Positions 51,251 through 59,084 of a stretch of DNA of 64,000 bases are shown one piece after another; the stretch's first letter is position 1; each line of letters starts with the position of its first letter. Position numbers and translations under genes: made by a program. The notes beneath the pieces are model-generated. The model did not search any database, was not told the origin of the DNA, and saw only the letters and a list, made by a program, of their open reading frames with translations. The stretch covers positions 1 to 64,000 of the forward strand of contig NZ_RJTM01000072.1 in the NCBI RefSeq assembly GCF_003725735.1, read 5' to 3'. Source of the stretch: Sinomicrobium pectinilyticum. GTDB taxonomy: Bacteria > Bacteroidota > Bacteroidia > Flavobacteriales > Flavobacteriaceae.

Positions 51251-52183
51251 TCATTCTTTTATTTTTTGGGTTTTCCAATAATTGTATTTGCTGCTTTTCT
51301 CCGGGTATAGCATTTTGATGGCTTCGGCAACTTCGGCAGGGCGATCGGTTTCGATAACATCCGCCCCGTCTTCCAGGATTTTCCGGTACGCATCCACACG
51401 TTTTTCCATTTTATCGTAAACAGGTGCAGCGCTCACCATGATCATCACACCCCTGCGGTGGAGCAGGTCGTACAGTTCTTTGTTTGCTTTCGTACTTTTT
51501 GCCCCTACATAAGCTATCAGGACATTTTCCCATGGAATACCTGCCTCTTCATATGAGGCCAGAGCTTCTTTGGTCTTTACGAAAGCAGAAAACATGCTCC
51601 GGTTGTCGAAGTCGTAAAAGAACCGGGCTTCATCTGCATTATGTACCGTAAAGATCACATGCGGAAAGGCATTGTGTTTTTTTACCAGTTCCGCTTTTGT
51701 TCTTAAGGGCACGTCCTTGACATCCAGGTTGATCAGAGTTTTTCCCTTACTCCATACGATGGCATCTTCGAGGGTAGGGATGGCATAAGGTGTGATATTA
51801 CCTTCCGTATCCTTTAACCGGAACTTTTTAATCTCATTACGGGTATGATCCCTGAGTTTGCCTTTCCCCGTAGTGGTGCGTTCCAGGGTTTTATCGTGCA
51901 GCAATACCGCCTGGTCATCTTTGGTCATACGGGCATCTATTTCAAAAATGGCCGGGGTTTTACTCAGGGTGTATTCCAGGGTAGCGATACAGTTTTCCGG
52001 GTAACCGGCCCGGGCTCCCCCGCGATGGGCGCTGATGATGGGAAATACGTTTTCCGTATATTGAAAATAGGCCCTGGTGTCCGATACTTCTTCAAAGCTC
52101 AAAGTGTTTATCTCCACGGTTTGTGCACGCGAACAAAAAGACACGAGGAGAACTGCAAAAATGGAAACGGATTTTAAATACAT
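51251..52183 (-). CDS. Exported glycerophosphodiester phosphodiesterase-family enzyme (GDPD)
   Basis: A 310-residue periplasmic enzyme with a signal peptide (1-20, ending SRAQ). The GDPD catalytic pair is in SAHRGGARAGYPENC (His about 54, Arg 55) and the metal ligands in FEIDARMTKDD and VLLHDKTLERTT. INLDVKD and the late MIMVSAAP-type strand complete the TIM barrel. GDPDs split glycerophosphodiesters and related polyol phosphodiesters into glycerol 3-phosphate and alcohol. It lies between the MFS carrier and a metallophosphoesterase, in line with stepwise phosphodiester then phosphomonoester release. Confidence 0.9.
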   Translation of the reverse strand: MYLKSVSIFAVLLVSFCSRAQTVEINTLSFEEVSDTRAYFQYTENVFPIISAHRGGARAGYPENCIATLEYTLSKTPAIFEIDARMTKDDQAVLLHDKTLERTTTGKGKLRDHTRNEIKKFRLKDTEGNITPYAIPTLEDAIVWSKGKTLINLDVKDVPLRTKAELVKKHNAFPHVIFTVHNADEARFFYDFDNRSMFSAFVKTKEALASYEEAGIPWENVLIAYVGAKSTKANKELYDLLHRRGVMIMVSAAPVYDKMEKRVDAYRKILEDGADVIETDRPAEVAEAIKMLYPEKSSKYNYWKTQKIKE

Positions 52184-52201
52184 TTTTATTTGTGTGAGGG
52201 G

Positions 52202-53173
52202 TTATTTAATATCGATTGTCAATTCATTTTCGGTTTTTCCCGTTTCAGAAACCAGGATATTGTTTTCGGTGAGCCGAATCAACCTCCAGTTTTCCGTATT
52301 TTTAACAAGGGCATCGGTTTGTACCTGGATAATTTGATTATGCGTACCTGCCGGGATTTTTTTAACAATACTCTTATGGTGGTGCCCTCCGACTATTAAT
52401 TTGCATGATGGGTTTTGAGCAATGACCGTATAGAGCTCATTGTTTTTATACTTTTCGTCTTTTGTACCGAAGGGAATATGCATAAAAATGATCTCGATAT
52501 CATTTTCCGATGCATTCAGCTGATCTTTCAACCAGTAAAGTTGTGATTTATCGAGATAAGGAACTATCCTTGTTTTATCCTCCGGTGAAAACTGGTAAAA
52601 ACTGTCATCCAGAAAAATGAGCCGATAATCGGTTTGCCCCGCACTGACCATTTTGCTGTAATAGGTCCCATTACTAAAGCAGGGAATATTTTTGATCCAT
52701 AAAGACCGTGCACGACCAGAATGATTCTGATTGTGTAAAAGTTTATAGTCCCGGCTGTTGTCCCAATCAAATGTAAAAATGTCGTGATTGCCCAATGTTA
52801 ACAGGACGGGGATCTGATAGTCGTTGAGCAATCCGGAGAATTCTGCCGGCTGAATATCTATTGTGGTGCTGTCCACGGTTTTTGATTCAAAAAAGTCGAC
52901 CAGGTCTCCCGTAGCAACGACCATGTCACTGTTTGTCCTGTCCGGTATGGTTTCAAGGAAATTCCTCAGACGGGTTTCACCCATATCATATTGCTTCTTT
53001 TTCCTGTATTCCATCATCTCGGGGATATAGGCATACGGATTGAAGATCACGTGAAGATCGGAAATATGAAGAATTGACAGGGTATCTTTCTGGGCCGGTA
53101 CATTTCCATTCATCAGCAAAAAAGAGAAGATCAAAACCGTCCTTACTATTAATGGTATTTTAATTTTTTTCAT
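52202..53173 (-). CDS. Exported calcineurin-like metallophosphoesterase
   Basis: A 323-residue periplasmic phosphoesterase. The signal peptide covers about 1-27 (ends NVPAQ). Metal-binding motifs are HISDLHV, VATGDLVD, LTLGNHDIF, FMHIPFG and VGGHHHKS, a complete dimetal set. It probably hydrolyses phosphate mono- or diesters. It lies 18 bases before the GDPD gene, downstream of the EEP-family gene by 76 bases. The combination suggests dephosphorylation of a phosphodiester-rich nutrient. No lipobox. Confidence 0.9.
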   Translation of the reverse strand: MKKIKIPLIVRTVLIFSFLLMNGNVPAQKDTLSILHISDLHVIFNPYAYIPEMMEYRKKKQYDMGETRLRNFLETIPDRTNSDMVVATGDLVDFFESKTVDSTTIDIQPAEFSGLLNDYQIPVLLTLGNHDIFTFDWDNSRDYKLLHNQNHSGRARSLWIKNIPCFSNGTYYSKMVSAGQTDYRLIFLDDSFYQFSPEDKTRIVPYLDKSQLYWLKDQLNASENDIEIIFMHIPFGTKDEKYKNNELYTVIAQNPSCKLIVGGHHHKSIVKKIPAGTHNQIIQVQTDALVKNTENWRLIRLTENNILVSETGKTENELTIDIK

Positions 53174-53249
53174 GTGTTTAAGGATTGTTTAGTCGGTTTT
53201 ATTAGTTTCTTATGGCGAAAAGATTTGGGAACGGACCCCTCGTATAAAG

Positions 53250-54167
53250 TTAATCCAGCAAAACATCCGCGGATACGAAATAATGGTCGCTCGGGTACCT
53301 CCCGTCAACATGGTCCCGGATGATGGCGGCATCCTTCACCTGCCATCCGGTCCCTCTGGTGTAGATAAAGTCGATCTTACGGCCTTTATCTTTTTTCTCA
53401 TATGTATCGCCCTTGAACAGATGCACCGTATAGCCGGGCTCCGCATTGCCATGAATGGCAGCATACGTATCATTCCAGGCGGCATTCCTGATCATACGAT
53501 GCACTTCGTTTTTTGCACTGGAATTGAAATCTCCCGCGAGTATCTGGGGAAAATCGGGCGGATATTGCGTGGCTTCGTCCGTCACTACCCTGATCTGGCC
53601 TTCCCTTGCCGGTTGGCTTTTATGGTCCAGATGGAGGCTTACCACCCGGAATTCCCGGGAGCTCGCCCGGTCTTTGAGCCGCACCCAATTAGCATTCCTG
53701 GCCCTGGCCGAATTCCAGGAAATGCTTCCGGCTTTTAGCGGCGTTTCGGAAAGCCAGTATTGCCCGGCCGCCACCAGTTCGAACCTTGTATTGGAAAATG
53801 CGATGGGGTTCTTGGCTATGCCGTGGTATTCTCCATCCGTATGGACATCCATTTCCGGGCCTTCGAACCCTATAATGGTAAAGTCCGGGAAAGCTGTTTT
53901 GAAATCGCTGTTCTGGACTTCGAGGACTTCCTGTAGGCAGATAATGTCCGGTTCGTGATTTTTAAGAATATCGAAGAGCAGTTCTTTCCGGCTGTCCCAG
54001 TCGTGCCCTTTGTCTGCATCTGAAGACAGGGCCACCCTGATATTGGCGCTGATCACCTTAAAGGCGGTCCTGCTTTCCTGGGCAGAGACGGAAACGCAGA
54101 ACATCAGCAGGAGTATTCCGACCGGGATCAGACATAAGCCCCGGTGTTTTGTTATGTACAACTTCAT
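53250..54167 (-). CDS. Exported endonuclease/exonuclease/phosphatase (EEP) family protein
   Basis: A 305-residue EEP-fold protein. The N-terminus MKLYITKHRG...LLLMFCVSVSAQE is a signal peptide. Catalytic positions are visible: Asn in SANIRVA, Glu in CLQEVLE, HLDHKSQ, GDFNSS, and the late SDHYFV with His. EEP enzymes range from nucleases to sphingomyelinase and inositol phosphatase; with GDPD and metallophosphoesterases beside it, a phosphodiesterase or phosphatase role on small molecules is more likely than a nuclease role. Its start overlaps the FAD-oxidoreductase stop by 4 bases. Confidence 0.85.
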   Translation of the reverse strand: MKLYITKHRGLCLIPVGILLLMFCVSVSAQESRTAFKVISANIRVALSSDADKGHDWDSRKELLFDILKNHEPDIICLQEVLEVQNSDFKTAFPDFTIIGFEGPEMDVHTDGEYHGIAKNPIAFSNTRFELVAAGQYWLSETPLKAGSISWNSARARNANWVRLKDRASSREFRVVSLHLDHKSQPAREGQIRVVTDEATQYPPDFPQILAGDFNSSAKNEVHRMIRNAAWNDTYAAIHGNAEPGYTVHLFKGDTYEKKDKGRKIDFIYTRGTGWQVKDAAIIRDHVDGRYPSDHYFVSADVLLD

Positions 54168-55558
54168 AATGTTTGCCGGTTTAAAGCGATTTCTTCATTC
54201 AGGTAAGCCCCTTTTTCCAGGAGTTCTTTTTGTACGAGGCGGACATCAAGAGTTGAGGGTAATACCCCGTTGCGAATGGCGAGCTTTGCGGCTCTCCCGG
54301 CGGCTTCTCCCATGGCCATGCAGGGTGCCATGACCCTTATGGCGGACATGGCTTCGTGTGTCGTGGAGATGGCCCTTCCGGCCACCAGGAGGTTTTCGAT
54401 ACGTTGTGGCACCAGGGAGGCATAGGGGATGTCATAACAGTCCCCGCACCAGGTCAGGGTACAACCGCCGTCGTGGGGATGATGCAGGTCCAGCGGGTAG
54501 CTGGCTACGGCAATGGCATCGTCGAACCGCCTGCAGCCGAGCACGTCTTCACTGGTCATTACATATTTGCCCACGATCCTCCGGGTTTCCCGGATACCGA
54601 GGAACGGTGCCATTTTGGTAAAGAATGCCTTTTCGAATCCCGGAACGTATTCTATGAGGTATTTCTGAATGTCCCTGATCTGTTCCCGGCCTTTGACTTC
54701 CCCGTAGGTCAGGTCTTCCGGTTTTGTGCCGTCCACACCGTGTACGCTGGACATATTGATCCATACCTCGCCTTTCCGGAGCCCCGTGATGATAATAGTC
54801 CTTTCCGTATTGAGCGTAAATCCTTCGTTGCGGGCCTTGTTCATCAGGTCGCGGAGTCCCACGACGATGAACTGGTGGTTCTGCCCGAAGTATTCCGCAG
54901 GTATGAAATCGGTGAGGTAGGTGCGGTGTTCGTTGGCGATGCTCATCCGCAGTTTCTCTGTATCCACGCCACCCATACAGAACATGAGGGTAGGGGGCTG
55001 CATCCCGCCTTTTTCATTGCCTTTTTCGCAGGGAACACCGGCCCGGAAAGCAACGTCGGCATCACCGCTGCAATCGATGACCGTTTTGGCGAGGATGGCT
55101 TCCCTTCCCGCCTTGCTTTCTATGATGATACCTTTCATCCGGTCGTTTTCCACAACGGCATCTACAAAATAGGTGTAGAGCAGGACATCCACACCGCTTT
55201 CCAGCAGCATTTCCAATGCCGTATTTTTTACGGCTTCGGGTTCTACCAGGGTGATGCTCATGTGCAGGGGGCAGGGGCGGTGTTCACTGGCAGCATCCTG
55301 TGCGGCCAGCCTGTCGATGAACTGCTGGGGAAGGCCCTTGATGATCTGGTTGCCCTTTTGCCCCAGGAATCCCAGTACGGGAAGGCCTATGGTCATATTT
55401 CCGCCCAGGAAGCTGCGGTTTTCAATGAGTATGACCTTTAAGCCGTCTTCGGCTGCGGCCTGTGCGGCTGTAATTCCCGAAGGCCCGCCACCTACGACAA
55501 TGATATCTGCTTCCGTTCTTATGGGGATCTCTTTTCCTTTTTCTGTTATATATTTCAT
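54164..55558 (-). CDS. FAD-dependent oxidoreductase (FAD_oxidored type)
   Basis: A 464-residue flavoprotein. The dinucleotide-binding motif is IIVVGGGPSGITAAQAAAE (about 21-39). IENRSFLGGNMTIG, TVIDCSGDADVAFRAG and NLLVAGRAISTTHEAMSAIRV follow, typical of the FAD_oxidored family common in Bacteroidota sugar loci. It is cytosolic (no signal peptide). It may oxidise a polyol or modified sugar within the pathway. A polyol dehydrogenase is otherwise missing from this operon, so this protein is the best candidate for that step, by inference. It lies 24 bases after the symporter gene. Confidence 0.85.
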   Translation of the reverse strand: MKYITEKGKEIPIRTEADIIVVGGGPSGITAAQAAAEDGLKVILIENRSFLGGNMTIGLPVLGFLGQKGNQIIKGLPQQFIDRLAAQDAASEHRPCPLHMSITLVEPEAVKNTALEMLLESGVDVLLYTYFVDAVVENDRMKGIIIESKAGREAILAKTVIDCSGDADVAFRAGVPCEKGNEKGGMQPPTLMFCMGGVDTEKLRMSIANEHRTYLTDFIPAEYFGQNHQFIVVGLRDLMNKARNEGFTLNTERTIIITGLRKGEVWINMSSVHGVDGTKPEDLTYGEVKGREQIRDIQKYLIEYVPGFEKAFFTKMAPFLGIRETRRIVGKYVMTSEDVLGCRRFDDAIAVASYPLDLHHPHDGGCTLTWCGDCYDIPYASLVPQRIENLLVAGRAISTTHEAMSAIRVMAPCMAMGEAAGRAAKLAIRNGVLPSTLDVRLVQKELLEKGAYLNEEIALNRQTL

Positions 55559-55582
55559 AATATGTCAGTTATTTAGTTTTTA

Positions 55583-57310
55583 TCAGGTGATAATGTTGTG
55601 TTTGGTCTTTTTCTTTTGATACCAGAGGATAACCGAGCCCAAAAGCATAAGCCCTATGCTGAAAGAGAGTACAAGCACCGCTTTTTCATCACCTGACAGG
55701 GCTATCAGTGCCATAAGTATGGCTACAATAATGGAAGACCATGCACATAATCTGGCAGGCAGGGCAGAAGCATTTGACGATATGCCCTCCGTATATGTTT
55801 TCCGGCTATGTTGTACTTTGTCCCAGCCAGGGTTGGTTTCTTTGCTGAAAATCTCACATATCACCAGAAGTAATAAGGGTAGCAGGGTTCCCACGATGAC
55901 TTCTGTCAGGCGTTCATGTCCCTGTACGACAGAGGCCATACCGGAGAGGAAGGCGAGTCCTGTAAGGAATCCGCCTTGTTGAAAGCCAATCCTGACGGTC
56001 AGGCCCAATACGATGCTTGTTATGGTTACGGTCCATGCCGTACGGATACCGATTTTCCTTGAATACAGCCCCCAGATGGTCGGTAGTACTAGAGGCCCGG
56101 TAAGTATGGCCACGGAAGCCAGGATATAGCCGGTATAGGTGCCCAGGGCGGGAATGAGCAGTGCCCCGGCTATGATGATCGTGCCGAGAAGCAGGGTAAA
56201 GGTCCGGCCGGCTTTTACGAGTTCTTTGTCAGTGGCATAGGGCCGGAAAATACGCTGGTAAAATTCCGTGGTAAACGCCCCGGCAAAAACATTGAGCTGG
56301 GTAGTGGCCATGCTTGCTGTTGCCGAGCACATGGCGGCGATCATCAGCCCGAGCATGCCTGCCGGAAGGACCTCCTGACTGGCGAGGATATAAGCCTGTT
56401 CATAATCTGCATCCGGATTGAGAACACGGTAGGCCATAGGAGGGATCATCCAGATAAAAGGGCTGACAATGTAAAGGATTCCGAAGAGATAGGTTGCTTT
56501 TTTGGCATCCTTGCTGTTCGGCACACATACAAACCGTTGAACATAGGCCCATTCGCCCCCGATCTTAAAGAAAAAGACCACGCTCCAGCCCAGTAGAAAA
56601 TACCAGGAGAACTCACTGTTGACCAATTGGGTAAAGCCGCCCGGGGCGGAGCGGAATAACTCCGAAGGCCCGCCGATTTTAGACAGGATCAGGGGCACCA
56701 CGATGAGCACGGAAGCTGAGAGAATAATAAATTGCAGGGCATCGGTCATCAGTACGGCCCATAGTCCGCCTCCGAAAGTGATAAGAATTACGAGAGCACA
56801 AAGTATCAGGGAAGTAAAAGTAACTGAAAGGTACCCGGTTTCCGGGTCGGCAAGCAGATGTCCCCCCGGCAGGGGAACGAGTGCTGTGATCACTACGGAA
56901 AGGGCATAAACGGCCCCGCCCATGGTAAACAGTCCTACCAGTCCCTGCAGAAGGGTATAAAAGTGCACCAAGGACTTGCCGAAGCGGTCGTTGAGGAATT
57001 CTGCTGCGGAGACGTAGCCGAATTTTTTCCACCTGGAGGCCAGGAACCAGCCTGCAAACAGGGCGGCAATACCGATAACCGTAAGGATGGAAACGCTTAC
57101 CATGCCGAAGCGGTAGGCTATACCGCCCCAGACCACAAAGGTGCCTGCCGAGAAGGTGGTCATAAACGACGAGAGACCGGAGAGCCACCAGGGTGACTTT
57201 CCGGCCGCAGCGAACATTTCGCTGGTGTTTTTCAAACGGGAAAAAATGCTTCCCATTCCTATAAGGCCTATAAGGTATATGACTAATACTACAATATCTA
57301 TTGTATACAT
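55583..57310 (-). CDS. Sodium/solute symporter (SSS/SLC5 family)
   Basis: A 575-residue inner-membrane protein with about 13-14 predicted helices. SSS features: YLIGLIGMGSIFSRLK at the start, FVVWGGIAYRFG, RFGKSLVHFYTLLQGL and GGEWAYVQRFVCVPNSKDAKKATYLFG. It brings in a sugar, polyol or related solute with sodium. Together with the polyol-permease-type MFS carrier, it gives the locus two inner-membrane uptake routes. It lies 87 bases after susD and 24 bases before the FAD oxidoreductase gene. Confidence 0.9.
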   Translation of the reverse strand: MYTIDIVVLVIYLIGLIGMGSIFSRLKNTSEMFAAAGKSPWWLSGLSSFMTTFSAGTFVVWGGIAYRFGMVSVSILTVIGIAALFAGWFLASRWKKFGYVSAAEFLNDRFGKSLVHFYTLLQGLVGLFTMGGAVYALSVVITALVPLPGGHLLADPETGYLSVTFTSLILCALVILITFGGGLWAVLMTDALQFIILSASVLIVVPLILSKIGGPSELFRSAPGGFTQLVNSEFSWYFLLGWSVVFFFKIGGEWAYVQRFVCVPNSKDAKKATYLFGILYIVSPFIWMIPPMAYRVLNPDADYEQAYILASQEVLPAGMLGLMIAAMCSATASMATTQLNVFAGAFTTEFYQRIFRPYATDKELVKAGRTFTLLLGTIIIAGALLIPALGTYTGYILASVAILTGPLVLPTIWGLYSRKIGIRTAWTVTITSIVLGLTVRIGFQQGGFLTGLAFLSGMASVVQGHERLTEVIVGTLLPLLLLVICEIFSKETNPGWDKVQHSRKTYTEGISSNASALPARLCAWSSIIVAILMALIALSGDEKAVLVLSFSIGLMLLGSVILWYQKKKTKHNIIT

Positions 57311-57397
57311 ATTTTGTTTATGGGTTCGTCATTCTTTTATTCTGGACATTTTCCAAAACCATTAAAAATAAGTTTTAAATCGAAACTTATCCTGTGC

Positions 57398-59074
57398 TTA
57401 ATAGCCGGGGTTTTGTTCCAATGCCTCATTGGTTAAAATATCTATATTAGGTATCGGAAACAAGTAATCCCGTGACGGATTAAAATTCCTGGTTTCCACA
57501 TGCCTGAGATCAGCGCCGTTCGGTACGTTGGAATAATCGGGTGTTCCGTACTCGTCGATCTCCGGTGTACCGCTCAGAAATTCGTTGGGAATCCTGCCCA
57601 GGAACGGCCCGGGCATAACATCTTCGGCGATCCTCCACCGCCGGATGTCAAATAGCCGGAGCCCTTCGTTAGCCAGTTCGTATTTGCGCTCCTTTCGCAC
57701 TATGGAACGTAGCTCTTCCTGTGTTTTACCTGGTGCTATGGGCGGCATGTCCACACCCGGTCTCTGCCTTACCTGGTTTATCGCATCGTATACCGAATCA
57801 TCCAGTTCGCCGGCCTCGATCTTTGCTTCGGCATAAATAAGCAAAACTTCGGCGTAACGTATCAGGATGATATTGATATGTGAATTCGTATCATCGGGCA
57901 TGTCTTCAATGTCCGTATATTTTCTCCACAAATATCCCGTATATGTGGCATAGGCATGGGAGGCATCTATATTGTTAACCCTTGTCGGCGGATTAGTATT
58001 GTAATTCCAGACCTTTGTGCTGTCGTCATGGGTCTCGAACTGGTATCCGAATAAGACCGATCCCGGGAGAACAACAGTCTCATACAAGCGTGGGTCGCGG
58101 TTCTCAAACGGTTTTTCCGGGTCGTACAGTCCGGACTTATCAATGGGGAGTCCGTCGCTGGCTTCGTAGGAGTCCACAACGGCTTGTGAGGGGACTTCGT
58201 TGGAAACTCCGCCTGCCAGACGGGAGGTCAGATAGTTGGCTGTTGCGTGGGTCATGACTCCCCTTAAATATTGCAGGGAGAATATGATCTCGTCAGAGGT
58301 CTGACCGTCATAGGTAAAGAGTTCTCCGAAGTCATGGTGTAATTCATAACCCAGGTCCATCACTTCCCTGGCGGCTGCGGCGGCAATATCCCATTTCTCA
58401 TTATACAAAGCGGTTCGGGCCTTTATGGCCAAAGCTGCTCCCTTGGTAGCCCTGCCGTGGTAGGCATCATCGCCATACCGTTCCGGGAGATCCGAAGCTG
58501 CTTCGGTCATTTCCTGCATTACGAATTCCGCGACTTCGTTTTTAGGGTTCCTGGGCACCTGGGCTTCTTCTATGGTTTGGGTAGCTGTTATCAGGGGAAC
58601 ATCACCAAAAAGTTCGATCAGGTAATGATAGCACAACGCCCTGATAAAACGTGCTTCGGCCCTGGTCCGATTATATGTTTCGGCAGAGATCTGATCTTTC
58701 AGCTGGTCGATATTGTCCAGAAGAAAATTGGCACGGCCTATCGCCTGGTAGAATTCCCTCCAGAATATGAGAACAGAACCGTTGTCACTCTCATGGCTGC
58801 CGTTTCCGATATGCTGCATTTCATGATTGCTCCTGTTCCAGCTAAGGTCCGTTGTGACATCCAGTATAACCGGCCAGGGACGGCTTGATTTCGGATTGAA
58901 ATTCAGGGCCTTGTAAGCGCCAAACAGTCCCATCATCAATTCGTCTTCGTTGCTGTAAAAAGTTTCCGAAGACGGCCCGTTCAACGGGTACCTGTCCAGA
59001 TACCCGTCACTGCAGGCTGCCAGGCAGGATACCAGACCGGCTGCAAAAAACCAAAATTGTATTTTTTTAAACAT
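57398..59074 (-). CDS. SusD/RagB-family surface lipoprotein (PUL 2)
   Basis: A 558-residue lipoprotein when started at MFKKIQFWFF; a Met 3 codons earlier is possible. Lipobox LAACSDGY with Cys near residue 20. SusD features: YLDRYPLNGPS, FWREFYQAIGRANFLLDNI, RFIRALCYHYLIELFGDVPLI-type segment, RYAEVLLIYAEAKIEAG, VRQRPGVDMP and ELANEGLRLFDIRRW. It partners the SusC encoded immediately upstream (10 bases). Substrate specificity is not deducible. Confidence 0.95.
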   Translation of the reverse strand: MFKKIQFWFFAAGLVSCLAACSDGYLDRYPLNGPSSETFYSNEDELMMGLFGAYKALNFNPKSSRPWPVILDVTTDLSWNRSNHEMQHIGNGSHESDNGSVLIFWREFYQAIGRANFLLDNIDQLKDQISAETYNRTRAEARFIRALCYHYLIELFGDVPLITATQTIEEAQVPRNPKNEVAEFVMQEMTEAASDLPERYGDDAYHGRATKGAALAIKARTALYNEKWDIAAAAAREVMDLGYELHHDFGELFTYDGQTSDEIIFSLQYLRGVMTHATANYLTSRLAGGVSNEVPSQAVVDSYEASDGLPIDKSGLYDPEKPFENRDPRLYETVVLPGSVLFGYQFETHDDSTKVWNYNTNPPTRVNNIDASHAYATYTGYLWRKYTDIEDMPDDTNSHINIILIRYAEVLLIYAEAKIEAGELDDSVYDAINQVRQRPGVDMPPIAPGKTQEELRSIVRKERKYELANEGLRLFDIRRWRIAEDVMPGPFLGRIPNEFLSGTPEIDEYGTPDYSNVPNGADLRHVETRNFNPSRDYLFPIPNIDILTNEALEQNPGY

Positions 59075-59084
59075 TTTATGCAAT